This document shows, piece after piece, positions 34,662 through 48,919 of a stretch of DNA of 64,000 nt. The notes beneath the pieces are model-generated. The model was given only the letters and a program-made list of their open reading frames with translations, did no database searches and had not been told where the DNA came from. The stretch's first letter is position 1; the number at the start of each line of letters is the position of its first letter. Origin of the DNA: Elmis aenea (lineage: Eukaryota; Arthropoda; Insecta; Coleoptera; Elmidae); NCBI GenBank assembly GCA_947652605.1, contig CANTFG010000267.1:29001-93000 (forward strand), given 5' to 3'. Position numbers and translations under genes: made by a program.

Positions 34662-34869
34662 TTTTTTGAATAACTTTGTAAATTAAATTTCAAAATAGTT
34701 GAGACAAACGGCATTATACTAAGAAAAATAAACTCTATAACATACTGAAATTTGAACAAAATCGTAAGAGCCGTTTTCGAGAAAAATTTTCAAAATTTTT
34801 AATTTTTTGAATAACTTTGTAAATTAAATTTCAAAATAGTTGAGACAAACGGCATTATACTAAGAAAAA

Positions 34870-35324
34870 AAGGCTATATACTCTTTGCACTTTTTTCGAC
34901 AGAAAAATCGATTTTCTTAAAACTATAGCAAATGACTTCAAACTTCTTATACACGTTAGTTTTGAGCAAGTTAAGGATTATTAGCCCCTAAATACGATTT
35001 TTAATTTTTCGCGAAAAATGGGAAAAGTACAAAGGCTATAGTCTTTGCACTTTTTTCGACAAAAAAATCGATTTTCTTAAAACTACAGCAAATGGCTTCA
35101 AACTTCTTATACACATTAGTTATGAGCGAATTAAGGATTATTAGCCCCTAAATACGATTTTTAATTTTTCGCGAAAAATGGGAAAAGTACAAAGGCTATA
35201 GTCTTTGCACTTTTTTCGACAAAAAAATCGATTTTCTTAAAACTACAGCAAATGGCTTCAAACTTCTTATACACGTTAGTTATGAGCGAATTAAGGATTA
35301 TTAGCCCCTAAATACGATTTTTAA
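34870..35324. repeat. B trimer
   Basis: The last monomer has GAGCGAATT, unusual for a B3 exit monomer. Confidence 0.9.
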
Positions 35325-36518
35325 TTTTTTGAATAACTTTGTAAATTAAATTTCAAAATAGTTGAGACAAACGGCATTATACTAAGAAAAATAAACTCTA
35401 TAACATACTAAAATTTGAACAAAATCGTAAGAGCCGTTTTCGAGAAAAATTTTCAAAATTTTTAATTTTTTGAATAACTTTGTAAATTAAATTTCAAAAT
35501 AGTTGAGACAAACGGCATTATACTAAGAAAAATAAACTCTATAACATACTAAAATTTGAACAAAATCGTAAGAGCCGTTTTCGACAAAAATTTTCAAAAT
35601 TTTAAATTTTTTGAATAACTTTGTAAATTAAATTTCAAAATAGTTGAGACAAACACATTATACTAAGAAAAATAAACTCTATAACATACTAAAATTTGAA
35701 CAAAATCATAAGAGCCGTTTTCGAGAAAAATTTTCAAAATTTTAAATTTTTTGAATAACTTTGTAAATTAAATTTCAAAATAGTTGAGACAAACGGCAAT
35801 ATACTAAGAAAAATAAACTCTATAACATACTAAAATTTGAACAAAATCGTAAGAGCCGTTTTCAAGAAAAATTTTCAAAATTTTAAATTTTTTGAATAAC
35901 TTTGTAAATTAAATTTCAAAATAGTTGAGACAAACTGCATTATACTAAGAAAAATAAACTCTATAACATACTAAAATTTGAACAAAATCGTAAGAGCCGT
36001 TTTCGAGAAAAATTTTCAAAATTTTTAATTTTTTGAATAACTTTGTAAATTAAATTTTAAAATAGTTGAGACAAACGGCATTATACTAAGAAAAATAAAC
36101 TCTATAACATACTAAAATTTGAACAAAATCGTAAGAGCCGTTTTCGAGAAAATATTTCAAAATTTTTAATTTTTTGAATAACTTTGTAAATTAAATTTCA
36201 AAATAGTTGAGACAAACGGCATTATACTAAGAAAAGTAAACTCTATAACATACTAAAATTTGAACAAAATCGTAAGAGCCGTTTTCGAGAAAAATTTTCA
36301 AAATTTTTAATTTTTTGAATAACTTTGTAAATTAAATTTCAAAATAGTTGAGACAAACGGCATTATACTAAGAAAAGTAAACTCTATAACATACTAAAAT
36401 TTGAACAAAATCGTAAGAGCCGTTTTCGAGAAAAATTTTCAAAATTTTTAATTTTTTGAATAACTTTGTAAATTAAATTTCAAAATAGTTGAGACAAACG
36501 GCATTATACTAAGAAAAA

Positions 36519-36813
36519 AAGGCTATATACTCTTTGCACTTTTTTCGACAGAAAAATCGATTTTCTTAAAACTATAGCAAATGACTTCAAACTTCTTATA
36601 CACGTTAGTTTTGAGCAAGTTAAGGATTATTAGCCCCTAAATACGATTTTTAATTTTTCGCGAAAAATGGGAAAAGTACAAAGGCTATAGTCTTTGCACT
36701 TTTTTCGACAAAAAAATCGATTTTCTTAAAACTACAGCAAATGGCTTCAAACTTCTTATACACGTTAGTTATGAGCAAATTAAGGATTATTAGCCCCTAA
36801 ATACGATTTTTAA
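36519..36813. repeat. B dimer (B1-B3)
   Basis: Copy of 33428-33722 at +3091. Confidence 0.9.
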
Positions 36814-37302
36814 TTTTTTGAATAACTTTGTAAATTAAATTTCAAAATAGTTGAGACAAACGGCATTATACTAAGAAAAATAAACTCTATAACATACTAA
36901 AATTTGAACAAAATCGTAAGAGCCGTTTTCGAGAAAAATTTTCAAAATTTTTAATTTTTTGAATAACTTTGTAAATTAAATTTCAAAATAGTTGAGACAA
37001 ACACATTATACTAAGAAAAATAAACTCTATAACATACTAAAATTTGAACTAAATCGTAAGAGCCGTTTTCGAGAAAAATTTTCAAAATTTTTAATTTTTT
37101 GAATAACTTTGTAAATTAAATTTCAAAATAGTTGAGACAAACGGCATTATACTAAGAAAAGTAAACTCTATAACATACTAAAATTTGAACAAAATCGTAA
37201 GAGGCGTTTTCGAGAAAAATTTTCAAAATTTTTAATTTTTTGAATAACTTTGTAAATTAAATTTCAAAATAGTTGAGACAAACGGCATTATACTAAGAAA
37301 AA

Positions 37303-37752
37303 AAGGCTATATACTCTTTGCACTTTTTTCGACAAAAAAATCGATTTTCTTAAAACTATAGCAAATGACTTCAAACTTCTTATACACGTTAGTTTTGAGC
37401 AAGTTAAGGATTATTAGCCCCTAAATACGATTTTTAATTTTTCGCGAAAAATGGGAAAAGTAAAAAGGCTATAGTCTTTGCACTTTTTTCGACAAAAAAA
37501 TCGATTTTCTTAAAACTACAGCAAATGGCTTCAAACTTCTTATACACGTTAGTTTTGAGCGAATTAAGGATTATTAGCCCCTAAATACGATTTTTAATTT
37601 TTCGCGAAAAATGGGAAAAGTACAAAGGCGCTTTGCACTTTTTTCGACAAAAAAATCGATTTTCTTAAAACTACAGCAAATGGCTTCAAACTTCTTATAC
37701 ACGTTAGTTATGAGCAAATTAAGGATTATTAGCCCCTAAATACGATTTTTAA
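37303..37752. repeat. B trimer, shortened
   Basis: Copy of 34212-34661 at +3091, with the same GGCGCTTTGC joint. Confidence 0.9.
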
Positions 37753-37960
37753 TTTTTTGAATAACTTTGTAAATTAAATTTCAAAATAGTTGAGACAAAC
37801 GGCATTATACTAAGAAAAATAAACTCTATAACATACTGAAATTTGAACAAAATCGTAAGAGCCGTTTTCGAGAAAAATTTTCAAAATTTTTAATTTTTTG
37901 AATAACTTTGTAAATTAAATTTCAAAATAGTTGAGACAAACGGCATTATACTAAGAAAAA

Positions 37961-38417
37961 AAGGCTATATACTCTTTGCACTTTTTTCGACAGAAAAATC
38001 GATTTTCTTAAAACTATAGCAAATGACTTCAAACTTCTTATACACGTTAGTTTTGAGCAAGTTAAGGATTATTAGCCCCTAAATACGATTTTTAATTTTT
38101 CGCGAAAAATGGGAAAAGTACAAAGGCTATAGTCTTTGCACTTTTTTCGACAAAAAAATCGATTTTCTTAAAACTACAGCAAATGGCTTCAAACTTCTTA
38201 TACACATTAGTTATGAGCGAATTAAGGATTATTAGCCCCTAAATACGATTTTTAATTTTACGTGAAAAATGGGAAAAGTACAAAGGCTATATAGTCTTTG
38301 CACTTTTTTCGACAAAAAAATCGATTTTCTTAAAACTACAGCAAATGGCTTCAAACTTCTTATACACGTTAGTTATGAGCAAATTAAGGATTATTAGCCC
38401 CTAAATACGATTTTTAA
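37961..38417. repeat. B trimer
   Basis: B2 has TTTTACGTGAAAAA and B3 opens with GGCTATATAGTC. Confidence 0.9.
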
Positions 38418-38907
38418 TTTTTTGAATAACTTTGTAAATTAAATTTCAAAATAGTTGAGACAAACGGCATTATACTAAGAAAAATAAACTCTATAACATA
38501 CTAAAATTTGAACAAAATCGTAAGAGCCGTTTTCGAGAAAAATTTTCAAAATTTTTAATTTTTTGAATAACTTTGTAAATTAAATTTCAAAATAGTTGAG
38601 ACAAACGGCATTATACTAAGAAAAATAAACTCTATAACATACTAAAATTTGAACAAAATCGTAAGAGCCGTTTTCGAGAAAAATTTTCAAAATTTTTAAT
38701 TTTTTGAATAACTTTGTAAATTAAATTTCAAAATAGTTGAGACAAACGGCATTATACTAAGAAAAATAAACTCTATAACATACTAAAATTTGAACAAAAT
38801 CGTAAGAGCCGTTTTCGAGAAAAATTTTCAAAATTTTTAATTTTTTGAATAACTTTGTAAATTAAATTTCAAAATAGTTGAGACAAACGGCATTATACTA
38901 AGAAAAA

Positions 38908-39362
38908 AAGGCTATATACTCTTTGCACTTTTTTCGACAGAAAAATCGATTTTCTTAAAACTATAGCAAATGACTTCAAACTTCTTATACACGTTAGTTT
39001 TGAGCAAGTTAAGGATTATTAGCCCCTAAATACGATTTTTAATTTTTCGCGAAAAATGGGAAAAGTACAAAGGCTATAGTCTTTGCACTTTTTTCGACAA
39101 AAAAATCGATTTTCTTAAAACTACAGCAAATGGCTTCAAACTTCTTATACACATTAGTTATGAGCGAATTAAGGATTATTAGCCCCTAAATACGATTTTT
39201 AATTTTTCGTGAAAAATGGGAAAAGTACAAAGGCTATAGTCTTTGCACTTTTTTCGACAAAAAAATCGATTTTCTTAAAACTACAGCAAATGGCTTTGAA
39301 CTTCTTATACACGTTAGTTATGAGCAAATTAAGGATTATTAGCCCCTAAATACGATTTTTAA
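38908..39362. repeat. B trimer
   Basis: B3 has GGCTTTGAAC, shared only with the block at 46577. Confidence 0.9.
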
Positions 39363-39992
39363 TTTTTTGAATAACTTTGTAAATTAAATTTCAAAATAGT
39401 TGAGACAAACGGCATTATACTAAGAAAAATAAACTCTATAACATACTAAAATTTGAACAAAATCGTAAGAGCCGTTTTCGAGAAAAATTTTCAAAATTTT
39501 TAATTTTTTGAATAACTTTGTAAATTAAATTTCAAAATAGTTGAGACAAACGGCATTATACTAAGAAAAATAAACTCTATAACATACTAAAATTTGAACA
39601 AAATCGTAAGAGCCGTTTTCGAGAAAAATTTTCAAAATTTTTAATTTTTTGAATAACTTTGTAAATTAAATTTCAAAATAGTTGAGACAAACACATTATA
39701 CTAAGAAAAATAAACTCTATAACATACTAAAATTTGAACAAAATCATAAGAGCCGTTTTCGAGAAAAATTTTTAAAATTTTAAATTTTTTGAATAACTTT
39801 GTAAATTAAATTTCAAAATAGTTGAGACAAACGGCATTATACTAAAAAAAATAAACTCTATACCATACTGAAATTTGAACAAAATCGTAAGAGCCGTTTT
39901 CGAGAAAAATTTTCAAAATTTTTAATTTTTTGAATAACTTTGTAAATTAAATTTCAAAATAGTTGAGACAAACGGCATTATACTAAGAAAAA

Positions 39993-40446
39993 AAGGCTAT
40001 ATACTCTTTGCACTTTTTTCGACAGAAAAATCGATTTTCTTAAAACTATAGCAAATGACTTCAAACTTCTTATACACGTTAGTTTTGAGCAAGTTAAGGA
40101 TTATTAGCCCCTAAATACGATTTTTAATTTTTCGCGAAAAATGGGAAAAGTACAAAGGCTATAGTCTTTGCACTTTTTTCGACAAAAAAATCGATTTTCT
40201 TAAAACTACAGCAAATGGCTTCAAACTTCTTATACACATTAGTTATGAGCGAATTAAGGATTATTAGCCCCTAAATACGATTTTTAATTTTTCGTGAAAA
40301 ATGGGAAAAGTAAAAGGCTATAGTCTTTGCACTTTTTTCGACAAAAAAATCGATTTTCTTAAAACTACAGCAAATGGCTTCGAACTTCTTATACACGTTA
40401 GTTATGAGCAAATTAAGGATTATTAGCCCCTAAATACGATTTTTAA
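39993..40446. repeat. B trimer
   Basis: B3 has CTTCGAAC. One base is lost in the second joint (AGTAAAAGGC). Confidence 0.9.
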
Positions 40447-40935
40447 TTTTTTGAATAACTTTGTAAATTAAATTTCAAAATAGTTGAGACAAACGGCATT
40501 ATACTAAGAAAAATAAACTCTATAACATACTAAAATTTGAACAAAATCGTAAGAGCCGTTTTCGAGAAAAATTTTCAAAATTTTTAATTTTTTGAATAAC
40601 TTTGTAAATTAAATTTCAAAATAGTTGAGACAAACGGCATTATACTAAGAAAAATAAACTCTATAACATACTAAAATTTGAACAAATTCGTAAGAGCCGT
40701 TTTCGAGAAAAATTTTCAAAATTTTTAATTTTTTGAATAACTTTGTAAATTAAATTTCAAAATAGTTGAGACAAACACATTATACTAAGAAAAATAAACT
40801 CTATAACATACTAAAATTTGAACAAAATCATAAGAGCCGTTTTCGAGAAAAATTTTCAAAATTTTAAATTTTTTGAATAACTTTGTAAATTAAATTTCAA
40901 AATAGTTGAGACAAACGGCATTATACTAAGAAAAA

Positions 40936-41070
40936 AAGGCTATATACTCTTTGCACTTTTTTCGACAGAAAAATCGATTTTCTTAAAACTATAGCAAATG
41001 GCTTCGAACTTCTTATACACGTTAGTTATGAGCAAATTAAGGATTATTAGCCCCTAAATACGATTTTTAA
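40936..41070. repeat. Single chimeric B monomer (B1/B3)
   Basis: It begins as B1 (GGCTATATACTC, GACAGAAAAATCG, ACTATAGC) and continues as B3 (GGCTTCGAAC, GAGCAAATT), so two monomers' worth were removed by an internal exchange. Confidence 0.9.
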
Positions 41071-41701
41071 TTTTTTGAATAACTTTGTAAATTAAATTTC
41101 AAAATAGTTGAGACAAACGGCATTATACTAAGAAAAATAAACTCTATAACATACTAAAATTTGAACAAAATCGTAAGAGCCGTTTTCGAGAAAAATTTTC
41201 AAAATTTTTAATTTTTTGAATAACTTTGTAAATTAAATTTTAAAATAGTTGAGACAAACGGCATTAAACTAAGAAAAATAAACTCTATAACATACTAAAA
41301 TTTGAACAAAATCGTAAGAGCCGTTTTCGAGAAAATATTTCAAAATTTTTAATTTTTTGAATAACTTTGTAAATTAAATTTCAAAATAGTTGAGACAAAC
41401 GGCATTATACTAAGAAAAATAAACTCTATAACATACTAAAATTTGAACAAAATCGTAAGAGCCGTTTTCGAGAAAAATTTTCAAAATTTTTAATTTTTTG
41501 AATAACTTTGTAAATTAAATTTCAAAATAGTTGAGACAAACGGCATTATACTAAGAAAAATAAACTCTATAACATACTAAAATTTGAACCAAATCGTAAG
41601 AGGCGTTTTCGAGAAAAATTTTCAAAATTTTTAATTTTTTGAATAACTTTGTAAATTAAATTTCAAAATAGTTGAGACAAACGGCATTATACTAAGAAAA
41701 A

Positions 41702-42156
41702 AAGGCTATATACTCTTTGCACTTTTTTCGACAGAAAAATCGATTTTCTTAAAACTATAGCAAATGACTTCAAACTTCTTATACACGTTAGTTTTGAGCA
41801 AGTTAAGGATTATTAGCCCCTAAATACGATTTTTAATTTTTCGCGAAAAATGGGAAAAGTACAAAGGCTATAGTCTTTGCACTTTTTTCGACAAAAAAAT
41901 CGATTTTCTTAAAACTACAGCAAATGGCTTCAAACTTCTTATACACATTAGTTATGAGCGAATTAAGGATTATTAGCCCCTAAATACGATTTTTAATTTT
42001 TCGCGAAAAATGGGAAAAGTACAAAGGCTATAGTCTTTGCACTTTTTTCGACAAAAAAATCGATTTTCTTAAAACTACAGCAAATGGCTTCAAACTTCTT
42101 ATACACGTTAGTTATGAGCAAATTAAGGATTATTAGCCCCTAAATACGATTTTTAA
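41702..42156. repeat. B trimer
   Basis: Standard B1-B2-B3 with CGCG in both joints. Confidence 0.9.
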
Positions 42157-42786
42157 TTTTTTGAATAACTTTGTAAATTAAATTTCAAAATAGTTGAGAC
42201 AAACGGCATTATACTAAGAAAAATAAACTCTATAACATACTAAAATTTGAACAAAATCGTAAGAGCCGTTTTCGAGAAAAATTTTCAAAATTTTTAATTT
42301 TTTGAATAACTTTGTAAATTAAATTTCAAAATAGTTGAGACAAACGGCATTATACTAAGAAAAATAAACTCTATAACATACTAAAATTTGAACAAAATCG
42401 TAAGAGCCGTTTTCGAGAAAAATTTTCAAAATTTTTAATTTTTTGAATAACTTTGTAAATTAAATTTCAAAATAGTTGAGACAAACACATTATACTAAGA
42501 AAAATAAACTCTATAACATACTAAAATTTGAACAAAATCATAAGAGCCGTTTTCGAGAAAAATTTTCAAAATTTTAAATTTTTTGAATAACTTTGTAAAT
42601 TAAATTTCAAAATAGTTGAGACAAACGGCATTATACTAAGAAAAATAAACTCTATAACATACTAAAATTTGAACAAAATCGTAAGAGCCGTTTTCGAGAA
42701 AAATTTTCAAAATTTTTAATTTTTTGAATAACTTTGTAAATTAAATTTCAAAATAGTTGAGACAAACGGCATTATACTAAGAAAAA

Positions 42787-43081
42787 AAGGCTATATACTC
42801 TTTGCACTTTTTTCGACAGAAAAATCGATTTTCTTAAAACTATAGCAAATGACTTCAAACTTCTTATACACGTTAGTTTTGAGCAAGTTAAGGATTATTA
42901 GCCCCTAAATACGATTTTTAATTTTTCGCGAAAAATGGGAAAAGTACAAAGGCTATAGTCTTTGCACTTTTTTCGACAAAAAAATCGATTTTCTTAAAAC
43001 TACAGCAAATGGCTTCAAACTTCTTATACACGTTAGTTATGAGCAAATTAAGGATTATTAGCCCCTAAATACGATTTTTAA
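42787..43081. repeat. B dimer (B1-B3)
   Basis: B2 is missing. The following A monomer carries a private AACAAACTCG. Confidence 0.9.
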
Positions 43082-43852
43082 TTTTTTGAATAACTTTGTA
43101 AATTAAATTTCAAAATAGTTGAGACAAACGGCATTATACTAAGAAAAATAAACTCTATAACATACTAAAATTTGAACAAACTCGTAAGAGCCGTTTTCGA
43201 GAAAAATTTTCAAAATTTTTAATTTTTTGAATAACTTTGTAAATTAAATTTCAAAATAGTTGAGACAAACGGCATTATACTAAGAAAAATAAACTCTATA
43301 ACATACTAAAATTTGAACAAATTCGTAAGAGCCGTTTTCGAGAAAAATTTTCAAAATTTTTAATTTTTTGAATAACTTTGTAAATTAAATTTCAAAATAG
43401 TTGAGACAAACGGCATTATACTAAGAAAAATAAACTCTATAACATACTAAAATTTGAACAAAATCGTAAGAGCCGTTTTCGAGAAAAATTTTCAAAATTT
43501 TTAATTTTTTGAATAACTTTGTAAATTAAATTTCAAAATAGTTGAGACAAACACATTATACTAAGAAAAATAAACTCTATAACATACTAAAATTTGAACA
43601 AAATCATAAGAGCCGTTTTCGAGAAAAATTTTCAAAATTTTAAATTTTTTGAATAACTTTGTAAATTAAATTTCAAAATAGTTGAGACAAACGGCATTAT
43701 ACTAAGAAAAATAAACTCTATACCATACTGAAATTTGAACAAAATCGTAAGAGCCGTTTTCGAGAAAAATTTTCAAAATTTTTAATTTTTTGAATAACTT
43801 TGTAAATTAAATTTCAAAATAGTTGAGACAAACGGCATTATACTAAGAAAAA

Positions 43853-44307
43853 AAGGCTATATACTCTTTGCACTTTTTTCGACAGAAAAATCGATTTTCT
43901 TAAAACTATAGCAAATGACTTCAAACTTCTTATACACGTTAGTTTTGAGCAAGTTAAGGATTATTAGCCCCTAAATACGATTTTTAATTTTTCGCGAAAA
44001 ATGGGAAAAGTACAAAGGCTATAGTCTTTGCACTTTTTTCGACAAAAAAATCGATTTTCTTAAAACTACAGCAAATGGCTTCAAACTTCTTATACACATT
44101 AGTTATGAGCGAATTAAGGATTATTAGCCCCTAAATACGATTTTTAATTTTTCGTGAAAAATGGGAAAAGTACAAAGGCTATAGTCTTTGCACTTTTTTC
44201 GACAAAAAAATCGATTTTCTTAAAACTACAGCAAATGGCTTCGAACTTCTTATACACGTTAGTTATGAGCAAATTAAGGATTATTAGCCCCTAAATACGA
44301 TTTTTAA
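43853..44307. repeat. B trimer
   Basis: B3 has CTTCGAAC; AACAAATTCG follows 689 bp from the block start, as at 396. Confidence 0.9.
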
Positions 44308-45350
44308 TTTTTTGAATAACTTTGTAAATTAAATTTCAAAATAGTTGAGACAAACGGCATTATACTAAGAAAAATAAACTCTATAACATACTAAAATTTG
44401 AACAAAATCGTAAGAGCCGTTTTCGAGAAAAATTTTCAAAATTTTTAATTTTTTGAATAACTTTGTAAATTAAATTTCAAAATAGTTGAGACAAACGGCA
44501 TTATACTAAGAAAAATAAACTCTATAACATACTAAAATTTGAACAAATTCGTAAGAGCCGTTTTCGAGAAAAATTTTCAAAATTTTTAATTTTTTGAATA
44601 ACTTTGTAAATTAAATTTCAAAATAGTTGAGACAAACACATTATACTAAGAAAAATAAACTCTATAACATACTAAAATTTGAACAAAATCATAAGAGCCG
44701 TTTTCGAGAAAAATTTTCAAAATTTTAAATTTTTTGAATAACTTTGTAAATTAAATTTCAAAATAGTTGAGACAAACGGCATTATACTAAGAAAAATAAA
44801 CTCTATAACATACTAAAATTTGAACAAAATCGTAAGAGCCGTTTTCAAGAAAAATTTTAAATTTTTTGAATAACTTTGTAAATTAAATTTCAAAATAGTT
44901 GAGACAAACGGCATTATACTAAGAAAAATAAACTCTATAACATACTAAAATTTGAACAAAATCGTAAGAGGCGTTTTCGAGAAAAATTTTCAAAATTTTT
45001 AATTTTTTGAATAACTTTGTAAATTAAATTTCAAAATAGTTGAGACAAACACATTATACTAAGAAAAATAAACTCTATAACATACTAAAATTTGAACAAA
45101 ATCATAAGAGCCGTTTTCGAGAAAAATTTTCAAAATTTTAAATTTTTTGAATAACTTTGTAAATTAAATTTCAAAATAGTTGAGACAAACGGCATTATAC
45201 TAAGAAAAATAAACTCTATACCATACTGAAATTTGAACAAAATCGTAAGAGCCGTTTTCGAGAAAAATTTTCAAAATTTTTAATTTTTTGAATAACTTTG
45301 TAAATTAAATTTCAAAATAGTTGAGACAAACGGCATTATACTAAGAAAAA

Positions 45351-45805
45351 AAGGCTATATACTCTTTGCACTTTTTTCGACAGAAAAATCGATTTTCTTA
45401 AAACTATAGCAAATGACTTCAAACTTCTTATACACGTTAGTTTTGAGCAAGTTAAGGATTATTAGCCCCTAAATACGATTTTTAATTTTTCGCGAAAAAT
45501 GGGAAAAGTACAAAGGCTATAGTCTTTGCACTTTTTTCGACAAAAAAATCGATTTTCTTAAAACTACAGCAAATGGCTTCAAACTTCTTATACACATTAG
45601 TTATGAGCGAATTAAGGATTATTAGCCCCTAAATACGATTTTTAATTTTTCGCGAAAAATGGGAAAAGTACAAAGGCTATAGTCTTTGCACTTTTTTCGA
45701 CAAAAAAATCGATTTTCTTAAAACTACAGCAAATGGCTTCAAACTTCTTATACACGTTAGTTATGAGCAAATTAAGGATTATTAGCCCCTAAATACGATT
45801 TTTAA
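45351..45805. repeat. B trimer
   Basis: Standard B1-B2-B3, preceded by an ATACCATACTGAAA A monomer. Confidence 0.9.
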
Positions 45806-46576
45806 TTTTTTGAATAACTTTGTAAATTAAATTTCAAAATAGTTGAGACAAACGGCATTATACTAAGAAAAATAAACTCTATAACATACTAAAATTTGAA
45901 CAAAATCGTAAGAGCCGTTTTCGAGAAAAATTTTCAAAATTTTTAATTTTTTGAATAACTTTGTAAATTAAATTTCAAAATAGTTGAGACAAACGGCATT
46001 ATACTAAGAAAAATAAACTCTATAACATACTAAAATTTGAACAAAATCGTAAGAGCCGTTTTCGAGAAAAATTTTCAAAATTTTAAATTTTTTGAATAAC
46101 TTTGTAAATTAAATTTCAAAATAGTTGAGACAAACACATTATACTAAGAAAAATAAACTCTATAACATACAAAAATTTGAACAAAATCATAAGAGCCGTT
46201 TTCGAGAAAAATTTTCAAAATTTTAAATTTTTTGAATAACTTTGTAAATTAAATTTCAAAATAGTTGAGACAAACGGCATTATACTAAGAAAAATAAACT
46301 CTATAACATACTAAAATTTGAACAAAATCGTAAGAGCCGTTTTCGAGAAAAATTTTCAAAATTTTTAATTTTTTGAATAACTTTGTAAATTAAATTTCAA
46401 AATAGTTGAGACAAACGGCATTATACTAAGAAAAATAAACTCTATAACATACTAAAATTTGAACAAAATCGTAAGAGCCGTTTTCGAGAAAAATTTTCAA
46501 AATTTTTAATTTTTTGAATAACTTTGTAAATTAAATTTCAAAATAGTTGAGACAAACGGCATTATACTAAGAAAAA

Positions 46577-47030
46577 AAGGCTATATACTCTTTGCACTTT
46601 TTTCGACAGAAAAATCGATTTTCTTAAAACTATAGCAAATGACTTCAAACTTCTTATACACGTTAGTTTTGAGCAAGTTAAGGATTATTAGCCCCTAAAT
46701 ACGATTTTTAATTTTTCGCGAAAAATGGGAAAAGTACAAAGGCTATAGTCTTTGCACTTTTTTCGACAAAAAAATCGATTTTCTTAAAACTACAGCAAAT
46801 GGCTTCAAACTTCTTATACACATTAGTTATGAGCGAATTAAGGATTATTAGCCCCTAAATACGATTTTTAATTTTTCGTGAAAAATGGGAAAAGTACAAA
46901 GGCTATAGTCTTTGCACTTTTTTCGACAAAAAAATCGATTTTCTTAAAACTACAGCAAATGGCTTTGAACTTCTTATACACGTTAGTTATGAGCAAATTA
47001 AGGATTATAGCCCCTAAATACGATTTTTAA
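46577..47030. repeat. B trimer
   Basis: B3 has GGCTTTGAAC and a one-base loss, GGATTATAGCCCC. Confidence 0.9.
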
Positions 47031-47379
47031 TTTTTTGAATAACTTTGTAAATTAAATTTCAAAATAGTTGAGACAAACGGCATTATACTAAGAAAAATAA
47101 ACTCTATAACATACTAAAATTTGAACAAAATCGTAAGAGCCGTTTTCGAGAAAAATTTTCAAAATTTTTAATTTTTTGAATAACTTTGTAAATTAAATTT
47201 CAAAATAGTTGAGACAAACGGCATTATACTAAGAAAAATAAACTCTATAACATACTAAAATTTGAACAAAATCGTAAGAGGCGTTTTCGAGAAAAATTTT
47301 CAAAATTTTTAATTTTTTGAATAACTTTGTAAATTAAATTTCAAAATAGTTGAGACAAACGGCATTATACTAAGAAAAA

Positions 47380-47834
47380 AAGGCTATATACTCTTTGCAC
47401 TTTTTTCGACAGAAAAATCGATTTTCTTAAAACTTTAGCAAATGACTTCAAACTTCTTATACACGTTAGTTTTGAGCAAGTTAAGGATTATTAGCCCCTA
47501 AATACGATTTTTAATTTTTCGCGAAAAATGGGAAAAGTACAAAGGCTATAGTCTTTGCACTTTTTTCGACAAAAAAATCGATTTTCTTAAAACTACAGCA
47601 AATGGCTTCAAACTTCTTATACACATTAGTTATGAGCGAATTAAGGATTATTAGCCCCTAAATACGATTTTTAATTTTTCGCGAAAAATGGGAAAAGTAC
47701 AAAGGCTATAGTCTTTGCACTTTTTTCGACAAAAAAATCGATTTTCTTAAAACTACAGCAAATGGCTTCAAACTTCTTATACACGTTAGTTATGAGCAAA
47801 TTAAGGATTATTAGCCCCTAAATACGTTTTTTAA
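47380..47834. repeat. B trimer
   Basis: B1 has ACTTTAGC. The exit reads AATACGTTTTTTAA instead of AATACGATTTTTAA. Confidence 0.9.
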
Positions 47835-48464
47835 TTTTTTGAATAACTTTGTAAATTAAATTTCAAAATAGTTGAGACAAACGGCATTATACTAAGAAAA
47901 ATAAACTCTATAACATACTAAAATTTGAACAAAATCGTAAGAGCCGTTTTCGAGAAAAATTTTCAAAATTTTTAATTTTTTGAATAACTTTGTAAATTAA
48001 ATTTCAAAATAGTTGAGACAAACGGCATTATACTAAGAAAAATAAACTCTATAACATACTAAAATTTGAACAAAATCGTAAGAGCCGTTTTCGAGAAAAA
48101 TTTTCAAAATTTTTAATTTTTTGAATAACTTTTTAAATTAAATTTCAAAATAGTTGAGACAAACACATTATACTAAGAAAAATAAACTCTATAACATACT
48201 AAAATTTGAACAAAATCATAAGAGCCGTTTTCGAGAAAAATTTTCAAAATTTTAAATTTTTTGAATAACTTTGTAAATTAAATTTCAAAATAGTTGAGAC
48301 AAACGGCATTATACTAAGAAAAATAAACTCTATAACATACTAAAATTTGAACAAAATCGTAAGAGCCGTTTTCGAGAAAAATTTTCAAAATTTTTAATTT
48401 TTTGAATAACTTTGTAAATTAAATTTCAAAATAGTTGAGACAAACGGCATTATACTAAGAAAAA

Positions 48465-48919
48465 AAGGCTATATACTCTTTGCACTTTTTTCGACAGAAA
48501 AATCGATTTTCTTAAAACTATAGCAAATGACTTCAAACTTCTTATACACGTTAGTTTTGAGCAAGTTAAGGATTATTAGCCCCTAAATACGATTTTTAAT
48601 TTTTCGCGAAAAATGGGAAAAGTACAAAGGCTATAGTCTTTGCACTTTTTTCGACAAAAAAATCGATTTTCTTAAAACTACAGCAAATGGCTTTAAACTT
48701 CTTATACACATTAGTTATGAGCGAATTAAGGATTATTAGCCCCTAAATACGATTTTTAATTTTTCGTGAAAAATGGGAAAAGTACAAAGGCTATAGTCTT
48801 TGCACTTTTTTCGACAAAAAAATCGATTTTCTTAAAACTACAGCAAATGGCTTCGAACTTCTTATACACGTTAGTTATGAGCAAATTAAGGATTATTAGC
48901 CCCTAAATACGATTTTTAA
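48465..48919. repeat. B trimer
   Basis: B2 has GGCTTTAAAC and B3 has CTTCGAAC. Confidence 0.9.

Larger units (their letters stand above)
33428..36518. repeat. Higher-order unit IV-1 (3091 bp)
   Basis: It starts with a B1-B3 dimer (33428-33722), then AACTAAATCG (33956), a B trimer with GTAAAAAGGC and GGCGCTTTGC joints (34212-34661), and another B trimer (34870-35324). All these recur at +3091. The later A part carries TTTTCGACAAAAATTTTC (35579) and TGCATT variants that the second copy lacks. Confidence 0.85.
36519..38417. repeat. Higher-order unit IV-2 (partial copy of IV-1)
   Basis: It matches IV-1 at +3091 for the dimer (36519), AACTAAATCG (37047) and the GGCGCTTTGC trimer (37303). The trimer at 37961 already differs, with TTTTACGTGAAAAA and GGCTATATAGTC. 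After 38417 the A monomers no longer follow IV-1. The ACGTGAAAAA variant recurs near 55474 in a related copy. Confidence 0.82.
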
